DNA of 14,066 nt. It comes from an uncultured Prevotellaceae bacterium. GTDB lineage: Bacteria; Bacteroidota; Bacteroidia; Bacteroidales; Bacteroidaceae. Every line of letters begins with the position of its first letter. Positions within the stretch are counted from its first letter, which is position 1. The notes under the pieces are model-generated. The model was not told where the DNA came from. It worked only from the letters and a program-made list of their open reading frames with translations, and did not search any database. The stretch is from NCBI GenBank assembly GCA_946413885.1, contig CAMKMK010000039.1, positions 1 to 14,066 on the forward strand. Direction: 5' to 3'. The translations under genes were made by a program, and so were the position numbers. This document shows positions 7,984 through 14,066 of the stretch, piece after piece.

Positions 7984-8490
7984 ATGACCATTGCCATCAC
8001 GATACTGATACTGATAGCCATCATCGTGGCACTACTGGGCATCATTGGAGCTGTCGTTCCCAGCTTGCCAGGCCCTCCCCTATGCTTCGCCTCGCTGCTG
8101 ACTGCCTATTTCACCTGTCCTGGCATGATATCCACCAAACTGTTGCTATGGATGCTGGCCCTGACGGTACTCGTCACTATCCTGGATTACGTGGCACCCA
8201 TCATGATGACACGTCTGGGCGGTGGCTCCAGGTATGCCATGTGGGGAACCACATTAGGCATCTTTGCTGGGATGTTCTTCATGCCTTGGGGAATCATCCT
8301 GGGTCCCCTCGTGGGTGCTTTCTTGGGCGAGATACTCCACAGGAGCAACTTTACTCATGCCACCAAGGTGGCCACCATGTCCTTCATCTCCTTCCTCTTG
8401 GGGACAGGACTCAAACTGATTGTCAGCCTGGTGATGACATTCTATACGTTTGCTGCGATATGGAATTATGGCAAGCATGTCCTCTTTTGA
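7984..8490 (+). CDS. DUF456 family integral membrane protein
   Basis: A 168-residue very hydrophobic protein with about five membrane segments (near 3-22, 32-45, 52-71, 86-117 as a glycine-rich hairpin, 130-158). It carries the marks of DUF456: the P26-S-L-P-G-P-P loop after the first segment, the GGGSRYAMWGTTLGIFAG glycine-rich stretch (79-96), and GPLVGAFLGEIL (107-118). The family has no established function. Start chosen at ATG 7984 because the longer frame from GTG 7945 begins at the promoter -7 box and adds only a basic, non-family extension. It is a single-gene unit, divergent from the barrel protein and convergent with the BRCT-like gene 41 nt beyond its stop. I see no hairpin terminator in that 41-nt gap. 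Confidence 0.9.
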   Translation: MTIAITILILIAIIVALLGIIGAVVPSLPGPPLCFASLLTAYFTCPGMISTKLLLWMLALTVLVTILDYVAPIMMTRLGGGSRYAMWGTTLGIFAGMFFMPWGIILGPLVGAFLGEILHRSNFTHATKVATMSFISFLLGTGLKLIVSLVMTFYTFAAIWNYGKHVLF

Positions 8491-8531
8491 TTCATCCCAG
8501 CATCCGCGTCAATAAAGATTGAAAGAGAACG

Positions 8532-9206
8532 TTATCTTCCAAGCCACTCGACGAGTTCACCTTCTGATATGATTGTGTAGTGATAGTTCTGGCTACGAGT
8601 GGCATTGTACTTGCCCTCAATGTAATGGATCACATCATCCGTTTCACCCCTCTTAAGACATTCCAAGGAGGCATCTGAGATAACGATGGCATCCGTAGTA
8701 TCGTCGATATAAGGATTGGCATAAATACCTCGATCTCCCAGGAGCTGATAGAATTCCTCTGAAGGAATCTTTGTGTCAGGCGCCACATACAATTCTCTGG
8801 TATAGAGAAGATTCTGCCTCGAATAAAGATCCAAGCGGAATTGCTCATAGTGTTGGTAAGTAAGACGCAAATCCTTCCGTATCCGCTTGTCCACTCGATA
8901 AGGAGCATAATGACCTTGGAAGATGTCGTCCAGCTCCTGTTGGTGCAGTACGCGAGGGACAAACCCATGAAAAGCCAGCGTCTGCAGATAATCCAATTGT
9001 TCCTGAGGAGGATTGTTTCCCACCAAGACAAAGTGGACGTTCCTGCTTACCCTGAGTCCTGGCTTGCATTCCGCTCCCATCTGCTTCAACCGCAGGAACA
9101 ACTGCTTCTGAGGCATAGAGAATGTGCCCAGAACACATACGACACGTTCCGTGAATGGAGTATCCACGGAGAAAGAGTCATCAGAAAAGAGGTCCAGTTG
9201 CGACAT
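8532..9206 (-). CDS. Tandem-BRCT-like protein with N-terminal QLDLF motif
   Basis: A 224-residue cytoplasmic protein without signal peptide. Residues 20-97 look like a BRCT fold: a strand-loop start RVVCVLGTFS, a helix, a polar region with VHFVLVGNN, a helix, then FVPRVLHQQELDDIF. Residues about 137-223 repeat that order and end in YTIISEGELVEWL, a typical BRCT finish, so two domains joined by a basic linker (101-130) are likely. No catalytic motif is visible; BRCT pairs usually bind phosphopeptides or DNA ends in replication and repair. The extreme N-terminus is MSQLDLFSD, where Q3-F7 matches the sliding-clamp-binding consensus QL(S/D)LF. Its ATG comes one base after the stop of the upstream lipoprotein gene, so translation is probably coupled. 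The BRCT call is from pattern reading and is moderate. Confidence 0.7.
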   Translation of the reverse strand: MSQLDLFSDDSFSVDTPFTERVVCVLGTFSMPQKQLFLRLKQMGAECKPGLRVSRNVHFVLVGNNPPQEQLDYLQTLAFHGFVPRVLHQQELDDIFQGHYAPYRVDKRIRKDLRLTYQHYEQFRLDLYSRQNLLYTRELYVAPDTKIPSEEFYQLLGDRGIYANPYIDDTTDAIVISDASLECLKRGETDDVIHYIEGKYNATRSQNYHYTIISEGELVEWLGR

Positions 9207-9207
9207 T

Positions 9208-9954
9208 CTATTCCTCCTCTTCCTCAGTCGGCTTCTTCTTCGCGAACTGGGTAATGCTGATATCTGTGTTCACGCCGCTGGAGGAGAGGCGAACCGTTGT
9301 CTTGCGATCCTCGTAATATGGATTTGGCTCCAAGGTGACAGCCACGTTGCTGTGACCACCACGACCTGAGGTCTTCTCCAACTGGAACCAGGAAGGCAAC
9401 TCTGATCCATCAGGCGTGCCCAGCGTCCAAGACTTCTCTACCGTAAAGCAGATGCTGTCCTGCGTGACAAATGCGCTGTCAGCCATGTAGAAATCCACAT
9501 TCAGAGGGATGCTTACAGATACGCCATCGTAAGGTGAGGTAACGTATTCCTTTACCTTATAATTCAAATTCGTCACGCGCAGGTAGCTCAATTGGGTATA
9601 AAGGCCACTGGCTGAGAAGTCGTAGGAGTTTACTGTCACAGTCCCCATGCGGGTCTTGCCCGTAGTGTTGGGCTGCAATGCCAAACGGACAGTACATAGG
9701 TACAGCTTGTTGTAGTCGTAGGTAAAGTCGTATTTGTTGTCGCCATCCACCTCTATCCAAGTACAGTTGGGATGCACTTCCCATGAATCGAACGTATAAA
9801 ACATCAAGGAATCCACAGTGGCATCAGCAAACAAAAGTGTGTTGTTGGGATAGACCACATTCAGCTGATGTTGATCAGGATCAGAAAGACAAGAGGGAAG
9901 GAACATTGTCGTCAGGAGAACAAGCACCAAAGTTAACGATTTTCTCATCTGCAT
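9208..9954 (-). CDS. Surface lipoprotein with BACON-like beta domains
   Basis: About 248 residues from ATG 9954 (MQMRKSL); ATG 9948 (MRKSL) is equally good. The longer frame from GTG 9981 is unlikely because the promoter -7 box overlaps that codon. The signal peptide ends in lipobox LPSC. The next residues, LSDPDQ, are acid-rich as in the Bacteroidetes lipoprotein surface-export signal, so a cell-surface location is inferred. The mature part is beta-rich with two BACON-like halves: one around WEVHPNCTWIEV to RMGTVTVNSYDF, the second around LPSWFQLEKTSGRGG to RKTTVRLSSSG with ISITQ at the end. BACON domains are proposed carbohydrate or mucin binders. The protein ends in EEEEE. It is first in a two-gene unit with the BRCT-like gene. 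Confidence 0.8.
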   Translation of the reverse strand: MQMRKSLTLVLVLLTTMFLPSCLSDPDQHQLNVVYPNNTLLFADATVDSLMFYTFDSWEVHPNCTWIEVDGDNKYDFTYDYNKLYLCTVRLALQPNTTGKTRMGTVTVNSYDFSASGLYTQLSYLRVTNLNYKVKEYVTSPYDGVSVSIPLNVDFYMADSAFVTQDSICFTVEKSWTLGTPDGSELPSWFQLEKTSGRGGHSNVAVTLEPNPYYEDRKTTVRLSSSGVNTDISITQFAKKKPTEEEEE

Positions 9955-9980
9955 AAAAGGTTTGAATTGTATTTGCATCA

Positions 9981-10011
9981 CAAAGTTATACTTTTTTTAC
10001 GAGTACACAAA
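9981..10011 (-). promoter_or_regulatory. Consensus Bacteroidetes promoter of the lipoprotein-BRCT unit
   Basis: Read on the minus strand, TTTG (10011-10008), 19 nt spacer, TAACTTTG (9988-9981). Both elements match the TTTG/TAnnTTTG consensus with ideal spacing. Transcription should begin near 9977-9972, leaving a leader of about 20-25 nt to the ATG at 9954 or 9948. Confidence 0.85.
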
Positions 10012-10052
10012 ATCTTTCTTGACAAATAATGGTCAATATCAAAAATTTTATA

Positions 10053-10060
10053 TAATTTTG
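10053..10060 (+). promoter_or_regulatory. Candidate -7 box of the small QLxLF-protein gene
   Basis: TAATTTTG matches TAnnTTTG exactly. No clear -33 TTTG lies 19-21 nt upstream. The box ends 4 nt before ATG 10065, so either the mRNA is leaderless or translation starts at the in-frame ATG 10092, which would have a leader of about 25 nt. Confidence 0.6.
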
Positions 10061-10064
10061 AGGC

Positions 10065-10409
10065 ATGAAAAATATCTATCACAGGGACATCATGGAAATC
10101 CTGTTGCCTCAGGGCAACGAAGGGATGCGTTTGTACAGGCTTACACGACGCATCTACAACATGCATGCTGACCTGTTTGACCGTCATCTCAACTATGAAG
10201 ATCTCCGCAAGATGATATCCAACTATATGTGGAAGCAATCGCGCCGTTATGATTCTCCTTTTGTGAGGAACAAATATGGCGTGTATGCCATTCGTCCAGA
10301 CTTGGCGGTACAATTGGATCTTTTCTGGGACCTGAGACCTGTGGAGCAAGAAGATGACAGCCGCCGCAAACACGAACCTGTCAAACACTTCCAGTTAGAA
10401 TTGTTCTGA
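10065..10409 (+). CDS. Small basic protein with two QLxLF motifs, possible winged helix
   Basis: A 114-residue protein I do not recognise; 105 residues if it begins at ATG 10092, which the promoter position favours. Residues 22-80 read as helices followed by F66-V-R-N-K-Y-G-V-Y-A-I-R, a pattern resembling the end of HARE-HTH type winged helices; this is a weak fold guess. Many Arg, Tyr and Lys residues would suit nucleic-acid contact. Two sliding-clamp-type pentapeptides occur: Q83-L-D-L-F87 and, at the very C-terminus after a charged linker (92-107), Q110-L-E-L-F114. The C-terminal position is the classical one for clamp-binding tails. The gene is divergent from the lipoprotein-BRCT unit and convergent with lptD, whose stop lies 41 nt away. 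No terminator hairpin is visible between them. Confidence 0.75.
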   Translation: MKNIYHRDIMEILLPQGNEGMRLYRLTRRIYNMHADLFDRHLNYEDLRKMISNYMWKQSRRYDSPFVRNKYGVYAIRPDLAVQLDLFWDLRPVEQEDDSRRKHEPVKHFQLELF

Positions 10410-10450
10410 ACGCCCTACCCTTTTGCGAGAAATGGATTGAGCAGTTCCCT

Positions 10451-13279
10451 TTAATACCAATCAATATTGGAACTGTAGGAACTCTGTTTCTTCCATTTAA
10501 GAGCATCTGTAAGGGTGCTGGCATTGGCGGCAAAAGTGAAGTTGTAGCTGGTGTAAGGACGGATAACGACGCTGCAACTCATCGAGAAGCAATGAAGGTC
10601 ACGACTCAAGGAAGCTGTTGTCATGGAGAGCTGGTGGTAATTCATGTCGTAACCTGACGAGAAATTGATGTTCCAGCCATCAGAGATACGGATGTTGCCT
10701 GAGAAATTCAAGGTATGTGTCAGGCGGTAAGGATAACGCATTCGCTTCTCATTGATCTTGCCACTGGTGTTCTCACGCATGGAGACACCATAGCTGACAG
10801 TAAATTGCCAGGGGAGAGAGAACTGCATGTATCCATCCTCATCGATTCCTCCTGACTTCTCGTTTGCCTGATCGCGAGAGCGTTTGCGGTCAGGGTCCAC
10901 ATTCTGCATGTTGGGATCTGTATCGTCCTCATCATCGTCCTCATCATCATCTTTGTTGTCGTAGGAATCATCGCCTTTGTTCTTGTCACGATTGAACAGT
11001 TTCTTGAACGTATCATTGTTGAACGTATAGGAGAGATTCTGCGACATTCCCTGGAAACGTCCAAAGCGACCTTTTGACCACTCTGTATGATCGGAAACAA
11101 TGACCCTGCCATTATCATCAAATTCGTAGGCATACGTGGCGAAGACAGCATTCAGGGAGAAGGTGTAGCTCTTGGTCAACTTCAATCGAATACGCGTGCT
11201 CAGGTCACTCCAAGGCTTACTCTTGGCTGCCATGTTGTAGGACAGCGAACCTCCCAATTCGTCAATCAAGGATATCTTCCTGTAACCTGTGGAGTCCTTT
11301 TCCGTTCGAACCTTCATCTCCACGTTATTGGTCACATCGAGCGTCACGCTACCCGTCTTCCCTGTAGATACCGTACCATACGCCAGACCGCTGAAGGGGG
11401 AGTAGTTCACAGTGGAGACATTCCCATTGGCATCTGTGCGCACATAGGTGTCATAGAAGCCATATCTGGGTTTGCTGAAATCAGGGGCATAGCTGAAACC
11501 TATCGTGGGTGTGAAGACGTGGCGGATAGCCTGTATCTTCTTTCCGCCAAACCAAGGCAAGGGATAGAACATACCATACAGTTTGGTGTTGGCGGAAATG
11601 CTCATGCTGTAGTTATAGACATTGTAGAAACCATAGATCGTGTCACGCTGAACGGCATTCGCATCCGCATTCCACGACTGCATGATCTTGTTGGTGTACG
11701 TACGGTCAGTAAAGGAGAAGTTGGGAGTTACGTTGATGTAATCCAGAATCGTGAAAGAAGCAGACACAGGAACCTGATGGCGCATGCCGTTCTTCCAGTC
11801 CTTGACTAAGTTGCTGTGGAACAACAGGTTCTCTTTTGTATTGATGCTGTTCGTGAGGGTTCCTGTGTAGGAAGTGGAGATTTTCTCGTACCAGCGTTCC
11901 TTGCCAGCTGCCTTCTTGCGCTTGAAGGGATAAAGTCGATTCAGCGAGATGTTGAGGGTGGGCAGGGTAACGGCGATACTGGAATCGCGCACGTTCTGCG
12001 AGAGATTGAAGGTTCCTGAGAGCGTCAGGCCTATGTCTGCAAAGGTCTTGCTGTAACTGATGGAGGAAGTACGTGTACTCTGCGTGTAACTCTCAGGGTT
12101 GTACATGGAGGTCAGGTTGTTGCGCTCATAACTGCTGGTGGCGAAGTTCACGCTGGCGCTGAAACTCTGGGTGGGATTCGCTTTCGCGTCCTGTCGATGG
12201 CTCCAGGTTATCTTGAAAGACTTGCCTACGCTATAGTCAGGCATGTTCTTCTCGCCCTCCTTCGTCAACTGATAGCTGCCAAAGAAACTGCCGCTGAAAC
12301 GGTAACGCTTCTTGTAGTTGCTTTGGGCTGAGAGTCCCCAAGAACCTTTCGTGTAAATCTCTCCCAGCATCTTCAGGTCGATTTTGTCGTTGATGGCAAA
12401 GTAGTAACCTCCGTCACGCAGATAGAAACCACGGGTCGTCTCGTCGCCATAGGTCGGCATAATGAAACCGCTGCTGTACGAACTGCTGAAGGGGAAGAAT
12501 CCATAAGGAATGGCCAAAGGAAGAGGCACATCCTCGACGACAAGATAAGCGGGACCAAAGATGACGTCCTTGCCTGGGTGAAGTTTCACGCGCGTCAAGG
12601 AAAGGTAGAAGTGGGGATGACGAGAGTCACAGGTGGTATATTTCGCACTCTGCAGGTACATCGTACCCATGCTGTCTCGCTTACCATCCTGGGACATCAT
12701 GAAACCCTCGCCTTGCTCCGTATAAACGTTCTGGATGAAAGCCTTGCGCGTTTTGAAATTGTAGTCGATCTTGTCTGGCTCGTACTCATCCTCGCCTTGC
12801 TTGAAAGTGGGTTTTCCTATGATGACCCCTGTGGAATCGACAACTCCTGTGGCATGAACCAATGAGCTGTCCATGCTCATCGTAATGATCTCAGCCGTTA
12901 GTTCCAGGTTCTGGTAGTTCACCTTACCATCTCCATAAAGGTTCGCGCGCGAGTTGACGTAGTCAAAGGTGATGGAGTCATTGGCCGTGTACTCCACAGG
13001 CTCGTCCAGGGCCGACTTGCTTCGAGGCATGGTATCCACCACCACCGTATCCTTCTGCGTCGTGTCAGGCAAGATGGTATAACCCTTCAGGGGCACGACG
13101 GCGCTGTCCTTCGAGAGAGAGTCTTTTGTCGTGCTGTCAGCAGGAAGAGCGCGAAGAGAATCCACACGAAGGGAATCGTCATCCTCAGGTGACAGGGGAA
13201 GGTAGGCTCCCGTAGGTCTGGAAGCCCATGAAATGACCGTAAAAAAGGCCATCAGGATGATGACGAGTTTAGCCTTCAA
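10451..13279 (-). CDS. lptD: LPS-assembly outer-membrane protein LptD (OstA-like)
   Basis: A 942-residue outer-membrane protein. The signal peptide occupies about 1-20 (hydrophobic LVIILMAFFTVISWA). A Ser/Asp/Thr-rich linker (30-90) follows, then an OstA-like beta region (about 95-215), then the junction T215-T-C217 to H223-F and the conserved V251-P-L-P-L-A-I-P-Y-G-F-F-P-F. The rest is a long Tyr- and Ser-rich transmembrane barrel ending in aromatic NIDWY. LptD places lipopolysaccharide in the outer leaflet with the lipoprotein LptE, which is not encoded in the window. Start: the codon at 13279 is TTG. An in-frame stop lies 15 nt upstream and no ATG gives a proper signal peptide, so TTG is probably used. 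Odd features are an acidic loop (about 777-787) and only three cysteines, C217, C897 and C902. Confidence 0.88.
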   Translation of the reverse strand: MKAKLVIILMAFFTVISWASRPTGAYLPLSPEDDDSLRVDSLRALPADSTTKDSLSKDSAVVPLKGYTILPDTTQKDTVVVDTMPRSKSALDEPVEYTANDSITFDYVNSRANLYGDGKVNYQNLELTAEIITMSMDSSLVHATGVVDSTGVIIGKPTFKQGEDEYEPDKIDYNFKTRKAFIQNVYTEQGEGFMMSQDGKRDSMGTMYLQSAKYTTCDSRHPHFYLSLTRVKLHPGKDVIFGPAYLVVEDVPLPLAIPYGFFPFSSSYSSGFIMPTYGDETTRGFYLRDGGYYFAINDKIDLKMLGEIYTKGSWGLSAQSNYKKRYRFSGSFFGSYQLTKEGEKNMPDYSVGKSFKITWSHRQDAKANPTQSFSASVNFATSSYERNNLTSMYNPESYTQSTRTSSISYSKTFADIGLTLSGTFNLSQNVRDSSIAVTLPTLNISLNRLYPFKRKKAAGKERWYEKISTSYTGTLTNSINTKENLLFHSNLVKDWKNGMRHQVPVSASFTILDYINVTPNFSFTDRTYTNKIMQSWNADANAVQRDTIYGFYNVYNYSMSISANTKLYGMFYPLPWFGGKKIQAIRHVFTPTIGFSYAPDFSKPRYGFYDTYVRTDANGNVSTVNYSPFSGLAYGTVSTGKTGSVTLDVTNNVEMKVRTEKDSTGYRKISLIDELGGSLSYNMAAKSKPWSDLSTRIRLKLTKSYTFSLNAVFATYAYEFDDNGRVIVSDHTEWSKGRFGRFQGMSQNLSYTFNNDTFKKLFNRDKNKGDDSYDNKDDDEDDDEDDTDPNMQNVDPDRKRSRDQANEKSGGIDEDGYMQFSLPWQFTVSYGVSMRENTSGKINEKRMRYPYRLTHTLNFSGNIRISDGWNINFSSGYDMNYHQLSMTTASLSRDLHCFSMSCSVVIRPYTSYNFTFAANASTLTDALKWKKQSSYSSNIDWY
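10922..10951. repeat. Triplet-rich low-complexity tract encoding an acidic loop in LptD
   Basis: The plus strand is built of repeated TCATC/TCGTC/TCCTC triplets. On the coding strand they give a run of Asp and Glu (DDDEDDDEDD) in a non-barrel insert between putative strands. Changes of whole triplets would alter loop length without breaking the frame. Confidence 0.7.
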
Positions 13280-13305
13280 GAGTATGTATACTTTCTACCA
13301 ATTTG

Positions 13306-13336
13306 CAAAGGTACGAAAATATGACGAGAGTACATA
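13306..13336 (-). promoter_or_regulatory. Promoter of lptD
   Basis: On the minus strand TACCTTTG (13313-13306) matches TAnnTTTG exactly. Nineteen nucleotides upstream, TATG (13336-13333) is a three-of-four match to the -33 TTTG. Transcription should start near 13300, about 20 nt before the TTG start codon. It lies between the stop of the HD gene and lptD, so lptD need not depend on the HD-gene promoter. Confidence 0.7.
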
Positions 13337-13362
13337 GAGCAAAAAGGTTTATTATATTTTTT

Positions 13363-13899
13363 TCACTCGAATTCAATCATCCAAGCCCAAAATTTATCCA
13401 CACACTCCAGACCGAATTTCTGCAGACTTCGCATCACCTGTTCTGGCGTCTTCTCGATTTCCAGGTGGGATTTCGAGTAAAACTTGTCGGCATAGCAGAC
13501 AATCTTTTCCTCCAGCGTCTCTGGCAGGAAGTCGCGAGCTGGCAGAGGCAAGGACTGACGCAGGATTTCCTCTTGCGTGAGACCAGTTCCCGTATGCCGT
13601 TCAGCCACGCGAGCATGGGCAGGAAGGCCTTCCTTCCTAAGCAGTTCCGCCCCCAAAATGCCGTGACAGATGTAAGGCTCTGTCCCATAACAAAAGATGC
13701 TGGGAGCGTCCACGTAGAGAATGCCTATGTCATGAAGCATGGCAGCCTCGAAGAGGAAATGACGGTCAACATGGAACTCAGGATGGGCATCCACAATCCT
13801 CAGCGCCCTCTGAGCCACATCCTCGCTATGCTTGAGCAGAATTTGCTCCAGCTCAGGATTGTCAGCATAATACCTATGGATCAACTCATGCGGATTCAT
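13363..13899 (-). CDS. HDIG-type HD-domain phosphohydrolase
   Basis: A 178-residue soluble protein covering a single HD domain. Metal and catalytic residues are visible in order: H24 (LLKHSEDVAQ), H56-D57 in the HDIG motif (MLHDIGIL), H79 (CHGILGAELL), H102 (ERHTGTG) and D138 (CYADKFYSK). The set is complete, so it is a probable metal-dependent phosphohydrolase, perhaps on a nucleotide; the substrate cannot be assigned. Start at ATG 13899: the promoter -7 box ends 4 nt upstream and the next Met (M54) would remove H24. It reads in the same direction as lptD, 83 nt ahead of it, with a separate lptD promoter in the gap. Confidence 0.88.
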   Translation of the reverse strand: MNPHELIHRYYADNPELEQILLKHSEDVAQRALRIVDAHPEFHVDRHFLFEAAMLHDIGILYVDAPSIFCYGTEPYICHGILGAELLRKEGLPAHARVAERHTGTGLTQEEILRQSLPLPARDFLPETLEEKIVCYADKFYSKSHLEIEKTPEQVMRSLQKFGLECVDKFWAWMIEFE

Positions 13900-13903
13900 A
13901 CTG

Positions 13904-13935
13904 CAAAATTACAAGTAAGTAAGCAGAAATCCAAA
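13904..13935 (-). promoter_or_regulatory. Consensus promoter of the HD-domain gene
   Basis: On the minus strand TTTG (13935-13932), 20 nt spacer, TAATTTTG (13911-13904). Both elements are exact matches. The -7 box ends only 4 nt before the ATG, which predicts a leaderless or nearly leaderless mRNA. Confidence 0.8.
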
Positions 13936-14020
13936 TTTATCAGAGATTTCCTCGCATTATACAATTCCTTTCCGTACCTTATTATATATATAGGAGGTCT
14001 TATCCACGAAAATCCCCACT

Positions 14021-14066
14021 TCCTAAGGAGCCACTCAGAGTTTTCCGATGACTCAGAGTACTCGGA
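14021..14066. repeat. Cluster of short palindromes, two copies of ACTCAGAGT, running off the window
   Basis: Three nine-base odd palindromes lie close together: TCCTAAGGA (14021-14029), ACTCAGAGT (14033-14041) and ACTCAGAGT (14051-14059). The last flows into GAGTACTC (14056-14063). TCCGA (14044-14048) can pair with TCGGA (14062-14066). The two ACTCAGAGT copies start 18 nt apart, so this could be the edge of an 18-bp tandem repeat or an operator cluster. The rest of 13936-14020 is AT-rich and I see nothing else in it. Confidence 0.5.

Noticed and set aside
8082..8522. Plus-strand open frame of 146 codons
   Set aside because: It overlaps the DUF456 gene in another frame; its product is His/Cys-rich without any domain, as expected of a shadow frame.
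11087..11809. Plus-strand open frame of 240 codons
   Set aside because: It is antisense to the LptD barrel; long antisense frames are common opposite genes with this codon use, and no promoter or domain supports it.
13992..13997. AGGAGG, a perfect Shine-Dalgarno-like sequence
   Set aside because: No start codon or coding frame follows at a usable distance, and genes in this window do not use such sites.
14033..14066. CRISPR array
   Set aside because: Only two nine-base copies 18 nt apart are visible; the repeats and spacers are far too short and no cas gene is present.

Overview
The window looks like chromosomal DNA from a member of the Bacteroidales, most likely Prevotella-like. Several promoters match the Bacteroidetes pattern (TAnnTTTG, with TTTG about 19-20 nt upstream). 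Start codons follow A-rich leaders rather than Shine-Dalgarno sequences. The gene content also fits: a long LptD, BACON-like and other lipoproteins, and an ABCG-like ATPase-permease fusion. The genus is inferred; there is no rRNA or tRNA to confirm it. Eleven protein genes fill almost the whole window, and no mobile element, CRISPR array or RNA gene was seen.

Layout. (1) 1-3748, plus strand: a large ABC exporter-type ATPase/permease, cut at its 5' end by the window edge, then a helical lipoprotein of unknown function. A strong stem-loop at 3782-3822 separates this from a convergent minus-strand block. (2) 7871-3878, minus strand: an apparent four-gene operon of an outer-membrane beta-barrel protein, a membrane sensor/SpoIIE phosphatase with a fused RsbW-like kinase, a second stand-alone RsbW-like kinase, and a STAS anti-anti-sigma-type protein. 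This is a complete partner-switching module, but no sigma factor or other target is encoded beside it. (3) 7872-7983: a divergent promoter region that also serves a plus-strand DUF456 membrane protein. (4) 9954-8532, minus strand: a two-gene unit of a probably surface-exposed BACON-like lipoprotein and, one base later, a tandem-BRCT-like protein with an N-terminal QLDLF motif. (5) 10065-10409, plus strand: a small basic protein with two more QLxLF motifs, divergent from the lipoprotein. (6) 13279-10451, minus strand: LptD, started by TTG. (7) 13899-13363, minus strand: an HDIG-type phosphohydrolase. (8) 13900-14066: its promoter and a cluster of small palindromes that runs off the right edge.

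The most interesting points are the partner-switch operon, with its duplicated kinase domain and co-transcribed outer-membrane protein, and the three QLxLF sequences (the consensus for binding the DNA polymerase sliding clamp) in two neighbouring uncharacterised genes. The promoter positions also revise several start codons.
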